NCBI GenBank assembly: GCA_003697015.1
Contig: RFGL01000139.1
Coordinates: forward strand, 1 to 34,100
Source: Acidobacteriota bacterium
GTDB taxonomy: Bacteria; Acidobacteriota; Thermoanaerobaculia; Multivoradales; J023
Length of the DNA stretch: 34,100 nucleotides
Reading direction: 5' to 3'
A program made the translations under genes and the position numbers. Below the pieces are notes generated by a model. That model searched no databases. It saw only the letters and a list, made by a program, of their open reading frames with translations, and was not told the DNA's origin. Below are positions 31,363 through 34,100 of the stretch, in pieces (position 1 is the stretch's first letter; every line of letters starts with the position of its first letter).

Positions 31363-32399
31363 GATGGTGGACGCTGCGGCTGGTGCTCGCCGCCGCGCTC
31401 TGGGCGACGGCGGTGCCGTCGCCGGCGTGGTCCCAGCCGCCGGACGAGCCGGCGGCCGGGCAGCAAGGCGAGCCGCCGCCAGGCGACGGCGCGACCGGCG
31501 TCGAGCCCGCCCCACCGCCGGCCGGCGAGGTCGCCGGAAACGGCGGCGACCTGGCCCGGGACGCCCGCCTGCTGGGGCGCATCGCGCGGCTGGAGAACGA
31601 GCTCATGGCGCTCGACGGGCGGGTGGCCTGGCTCAAGGGGCTGCTGTTGTTGGTGGCCGTCGGCCTGGCACTCGTGCTGTGGTTTGGCTGGCGGCGGTTG
31701 CGCGAGCTGGAGGCGTTGGTCCAGAACACCCGCGATTTGGTCCAGAACACCCGCGATACGGTGTTCCGCAGCGACTCGACCGAGGCGCCAGCGGCCCCTT
31801 CCGCGCCGGAGTACGTTCCGCCGCCCGCGGAGCCGCCGCCGGTCCCGGCGCCGGCCGCCCCGCCACCGCCGCCGTTGGACGTCGGCGAGCTGCTCGACGA
31901 GTTGCGCGGCGCCGCCGCCGAGCTCGCCCGCGGCTTCGCCAGCGCCGAGGTGCGGCAGCGCTTCGTCGAGGACTTCGGGGTGGCGGGGGAGGCGCGTCTC
32001 GAGCGCTACCGCCAGGCGTCGTCGCTCGACGACAGCGCCGTTCTGCGGCGGCAGTGGGTGGCTCCCGACCTGCTCAACGTGTTGAATCTGCTGGCCCGCT
32101 ACTACTCCCAGGCGGAGGCGGATCACCGCCACGGCCACGCTCCGGCGGCGGCCCTGGCGGAGAGGTTGCGAGCGCTGCTCTACGACCGTTTCGACGGCGC
32201 CTGCCGGCGCCGCGGCTGGTTCGCCCTCGACCCGGTGGTGCCCTTCGAGGACGTCTTCGACCCGCGGCGTCACAAGGGGATCGGCAGCCGGGCGATGCCG
32301 GGCTTCACCCACCGGGTGGTGGCGGTACGCGCCGTCGGCCTGCGCAACGCCGGGAGCGGCGAGCTGGAACGCAAGGCGGAGGTGCTCGTCGGTGCCTGA
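31359..32399 (+). CDS. Membrane-anchored protein with GrpE-like C-terminus
   Basis: The protein is 346 residues. Residues 1-26 form a signal-like segment (RWWTLRLVLAAALWATAVP, then AWSQ), followed by a Pro/Gly-rich stretch, a short coiled coil (65-92) and a membrane helix at 94-111 (GLLLLVAVGLALVLWFGW). The heptad-like repeat LVQNTRDLVQNTRD and a Pro-rich linker (142-175) follow. The C-terminal 150 or so residues are predicted cytoplasmic and helical and end in a segment that lines up with GrpE: CRRRGWFALDPVVPFEDVFD then PRRHKG (FDPxxH at 300-305), then VRAVGL and a closing ERKAEVLVG. In GrpE this is the wing that contacts DnaK and promotes nucleotide exchange. The adjacent Hsp70-like gene makes that reading attractive; the match is by eye and short. 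Its ATG overlaps the previous stop. Confidence 0.78.
   Translation: MRWWTLRLVLAAALWATAVPSPAWSQPPDEPAAGQQGEPPPGDGATGVEPAPPPAGEVAGNGGDLARDARLLGRIARLENELMALDGRVAWLKGLLLLVAVGLALVLWFGWRRLRELEALVQNTRDLVQNTRDTVFRSDSTEAPAAPSAPEYVPPPAEPPPVPAPAAPPPPPLDVGELLDELRGAAAELARGFASAEVRQRFVEDFGVAGEARLERYRQASSLDDSAVLRRQWVAPDLLNVLNLLARYYSQAEADHRHGHAPAAALAERLRALLYDRFDGACRRRGWFALDPVVPFEDVFDPRRHKGIGSRAMPGFTHRVVAVRAVGLRNAGSGELERKAEVLVGA
31716..31757 (+). repeat. Perfect 21-bp tandem duplication
   Basis: Two identical 21-base units encode LVQNTRD twice, directly after the membrane helix of the GrpE-like protein. The insertion keeps the reading frame and a seven-residue helical period. Confidence 0.92.
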
Positions 32400-34089
32400 A
32401 CGTCGAGCTGCTGCCAGCCCCGCGGTCTACGATCGGGACAACCGGCGTTTCGTGGTGCCGTCCGCTTGCCCCTATCCGGATTGTGCCCGCGAGGTCGAAC
32501 CGGCCAACGAGCGCCATGCCCTGGCCTGGTGCGAGCACTGCCAGCGCCCCTACGAGGTGGTGCGGTTCGAGCCCGGCGGCGGCGCGCCGGCGGTCGAGCT
32601 CCACCGTCGCCCGCAGAGCCTCTATTGCAACTACACCGGCCAGCCGCTCAGAAACCACTCGCTCCTCGACTGGGGCGAGGCCGGCGGCGGCCCCGAACGC
32701 ACCTTCGCCGTCGCCGACGGCCGCAACGCGATCTTCGGGCCGCCGAAGGCCGAAGTGACGATCCGCCTCGTCGCCGGCTGGCCGCCGGTGAACGTGCTGG
32801 GGGAGCTGGAGGATCGCTACGACTACGTCACCTCCATGTCGGTGGTGCGGGGTCAGGTGGTGGCGGCGACCGCCCGCGGGCGCTTCGCCATCTTCGACGC
32901 CGAGAGCGGGCGCGCCCGCCTCGAGCGGCCGCTGGAGTGGCCCGGCCTCGCCCCCGATCCGCGGAAGGTGGATGAGGCGGTGCGCCAGCCGCCGGCCTTC
33001 CGTGGCACCCAGGCGGTATTGGTGGCACCGCGGCAGGCCCTCTTTCGCGATCTCAAGAACAGGCTCCTCGGCCGCCGCGACGAAGGCTCGGCCGGGGCTC
33101 CGACGCCGCGCCCGCGGCTGGTCGACGCCGGCGGCCGGCGGCGCGTCTTTCTCGGCCCGCCCCTCGGGGTCGACGTCGCCGATCCCGGCCGCATCGATCC
33201 CCAGGCGCCGGCGGAGAGCTTCTTCTGCCTGCTCGAAGGCCGGCCGGCGGCGGCGGCGATCGAAGACGCGACCCTGCGTTTCTTCACCCTCGACGGCGAG
33301 CAGGTGGCGCAATGCGAGGCGCCGGCGATCGCCCGGCCGCCGCTCTTCGATCGCCGGCTGAAGCGGGTGGTGTGGGTGGATTGCCAGGGCCTCGTCTACA
33401 GCCTGCCGGCGGAGCAGCTGCCGGCGGCGCTGGCGGGGGGCGAGAAGAATCTTGCGGTGGCGTCGTGCGTACCCTCGGAGATGCTCGCCCTCGCCCCGTC
33501 CACCCGGCCGCTGATGGCGGTGAGCCGCGATGCCGGCGGCCGCTCCGAGCTGTGGCTCCTGGCCCAGGACGCCGAGGGCCGGGCGAACTTCTACCGCACC
33601 GCCCTCGATCCGCTGTTCGCCGATCCGAGCGCGGTCTGGGCGTGGCGCGTCGACCCGCCGCCGCCGGGGGATCTGGGGCGCGTCCAGGGCTTCGCCATCG
33701 GCGCCTCGGCACGCGGCGAGGACCCGACCGCCCAGCTGCTGGCCCTGGCCACCGACCGCCAGGTCCTCTCCCTGCAGCGCGCCAACCCCACCGCCACCTC
33801 CCGCCATCCCCTGCGCGCCTCGGACTACCTCGCCGATCAGGGCACCAAGGAGCCGCCCCTGCTGTCGCCGGCGGGGATCATCGCCCGCCTGCCCACCGGT
33901 CTCTACCTCGACTCCCAGGGCCTCGACTGGGGCGGCTACCGCAGCAAGGTGGCGATCCCGGGTGCCTACGACCAGCCCCAGGGCCTGGCGATGTTCGGCC
34001 GCCGCATCTTCGCCGGCCACCGCCGCCAGGTGCACTGCTTCGAGCTGGTGCCGGAGCCGGCGGGGGACGGAGCGGAGGCGGGGTCATGA
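32392..34089 (+). CDS. Zinc-ribbon protein with propeller-like repeats
   Basis: The protein is 565 residues from a GTG at 32392. GGAGG lies nine bases upstream and the start overlaps the previous gene by eight bases. Residues 26-50 form a zinc ribbon (CPYPDC, then WCEHC: Cys26, 31, 47, 50), and a further Cys79 sits in SLYCNYTG. From about 130 the sequence shows short beta segments spaced like propeller blades, such as VVRGQVVAATARGRFAIFDA, RVVWVDCQGLVYSLPAE and LLALATDRQVLSLQRANP; no Trp-Asp signature is strong enough to assign WD40 or PQQ. No signal peptide or membrane helix is seen, so it is probably cytoplasmic. A second zinc ribbon in the operon, after that of the Hsp70 fusion, hints at shared partner recognition. 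Its stop overlaps the next ATG (ATGA). Confidence 0.8.
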   Translation: MPERRAAASPAVYDRDNRRFVVPSACPYPDCAREVEPANERHALAWCEHCQRPYEVVRFEPGGGAPAVELHRRPQSLYCNYTGQPLRNHSLLDWGEAGGGPERTFAVADGRNAIFGPPKAEVTIRLVAGWPPVNVLGELEDRYDYVTSMSVVRGQVVAATARGRFAIFDAESGRARLERPLEWPGLAPDPRKVDEAVRQPPAFRGTQAVLVAPRQALFRDLKNRLLGRRDEGSAGAPTPRPRLVDAGGRRRVFLGPPLGVDVADPGRIDPQAPAESFFCLLEGRPAAAAIEDATLRFFTLDGEQVAQCEAPAIARPPLFDRRLKRVVWVDCQGLVYSLPAEQLPAALAGGEKNLAVASCVPSEMLALAPSTRPLMAVSRDAGGRSELWLLAQDAEGRANFYRTALDPLFADPSAVWAWRVDPPPPGDLGRVQGFAIGASARGEDPTAQLLALATDRQVLSLQRANPTATSRHPLRASDYLADQGTKEPPLLSPAGIIARLPTGLYLDSQGLDWGGYRSKVAIPGAYDQPQGLAMFGRRIFAGHRRQVHCFELVPEPAGDGAEAGS

Positions 34090-34100
34090 GGTCGCCCGGC
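34086..34100 (+). CDS. Start of a further gene of the Hsp70-type operon, cut by the window edge
   Basis: An ATG at 34086 overlaps the preceding TGA in the ATGA arrangement used throughout this operon. Only five codons (MRSPG) are visible, so nothing can be said of the product. Confidence 0.5.

Overview
The window is a very GC-rich stretch of chromosome with tightly packed, frequently overlapping genes. Its gene content points to an Acidobacteriota-type soil or sediment bacterium, possibly near Thermoanaerobaculia. The pointers are three proteins of the 'VWFA-related Acidobacterial domain' type, an Oar-like TonB-dependent receptor with an N-terminal carboxypeptidase-regulatory domain, sulfatase-fold/TPR lipoproteins ending in an 'LAALGY'-type linker plus TPRs, and an FG-GAP/ASPIC-UnbV protein. 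This is a family-level inference, not a marker-gene assignment. I see no rRNA, tRNA, CRISPR array, insertion sequence or phage gene.

Layout. (1) 2-601 (+): the 3' part of an RDD-family membrane protein, meeting the next gene tail to tail. (2) 606-11907 (-): a six-gene block read right to left: VWFA paralogue 3, a GT-C-type membrane glycosyltransferase, a transglutaminase-like/TPR lipoprotein, VWFA paralogues 2 and 1, and an FG-GAP/ASPIC-UnbV secreted protein. All six look membrane-bound or exported. (3) 11908-12538: the only long gene-free stretch, a divergent control region with a good sigma70-type promoter and a structured leader facing right. (4) 12539-15502 (+): the TonB-dependent receptor, closed by a strong intrinsic terminator. 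(5) 15703-25429 (+): an operon of a secreted carboxypeptidase-regulatory/TPR protein and four tandem paralogous lipoproteins. Each lipoprotein joins a sulfatase-fold hydrolase to TPRs, and all four have Thr where sulfatases have the Cys/Ser that becomes formylglycine. (6) 25692-34100 and beyond (+): a second operon with 4- to 8-base overlaps throughout. It encodes a one-pass membrane protein with a Cys-rich exported domain, an unrecognised protein, a zinc-ribbon/beta-sandwich/Hsp70 fusion, a membrane-anchored protein whose C-terminus resembles GrpE, a zinc-ribbon protein with propeller-like sequence, and the first codons of another gene.

How they may work together. Blocks 2 to 5 form an envelope and extracellular-matter set: secreted beta-propeller and VWFA proteins, surface lipoprotein hydrolases and an outer-membrane receptor. 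Block 6 is the best candidate for an undescribed system. It looks like a dedicated Hsp70 machine at the inner membrane with its own putative nucleotide-exchange factor and no visible J-domain protein among the complete genes. It may respond to envelope or redox state through the Cys-rich domain of its first gene. That interpretation is inference from domain content and operon structure.
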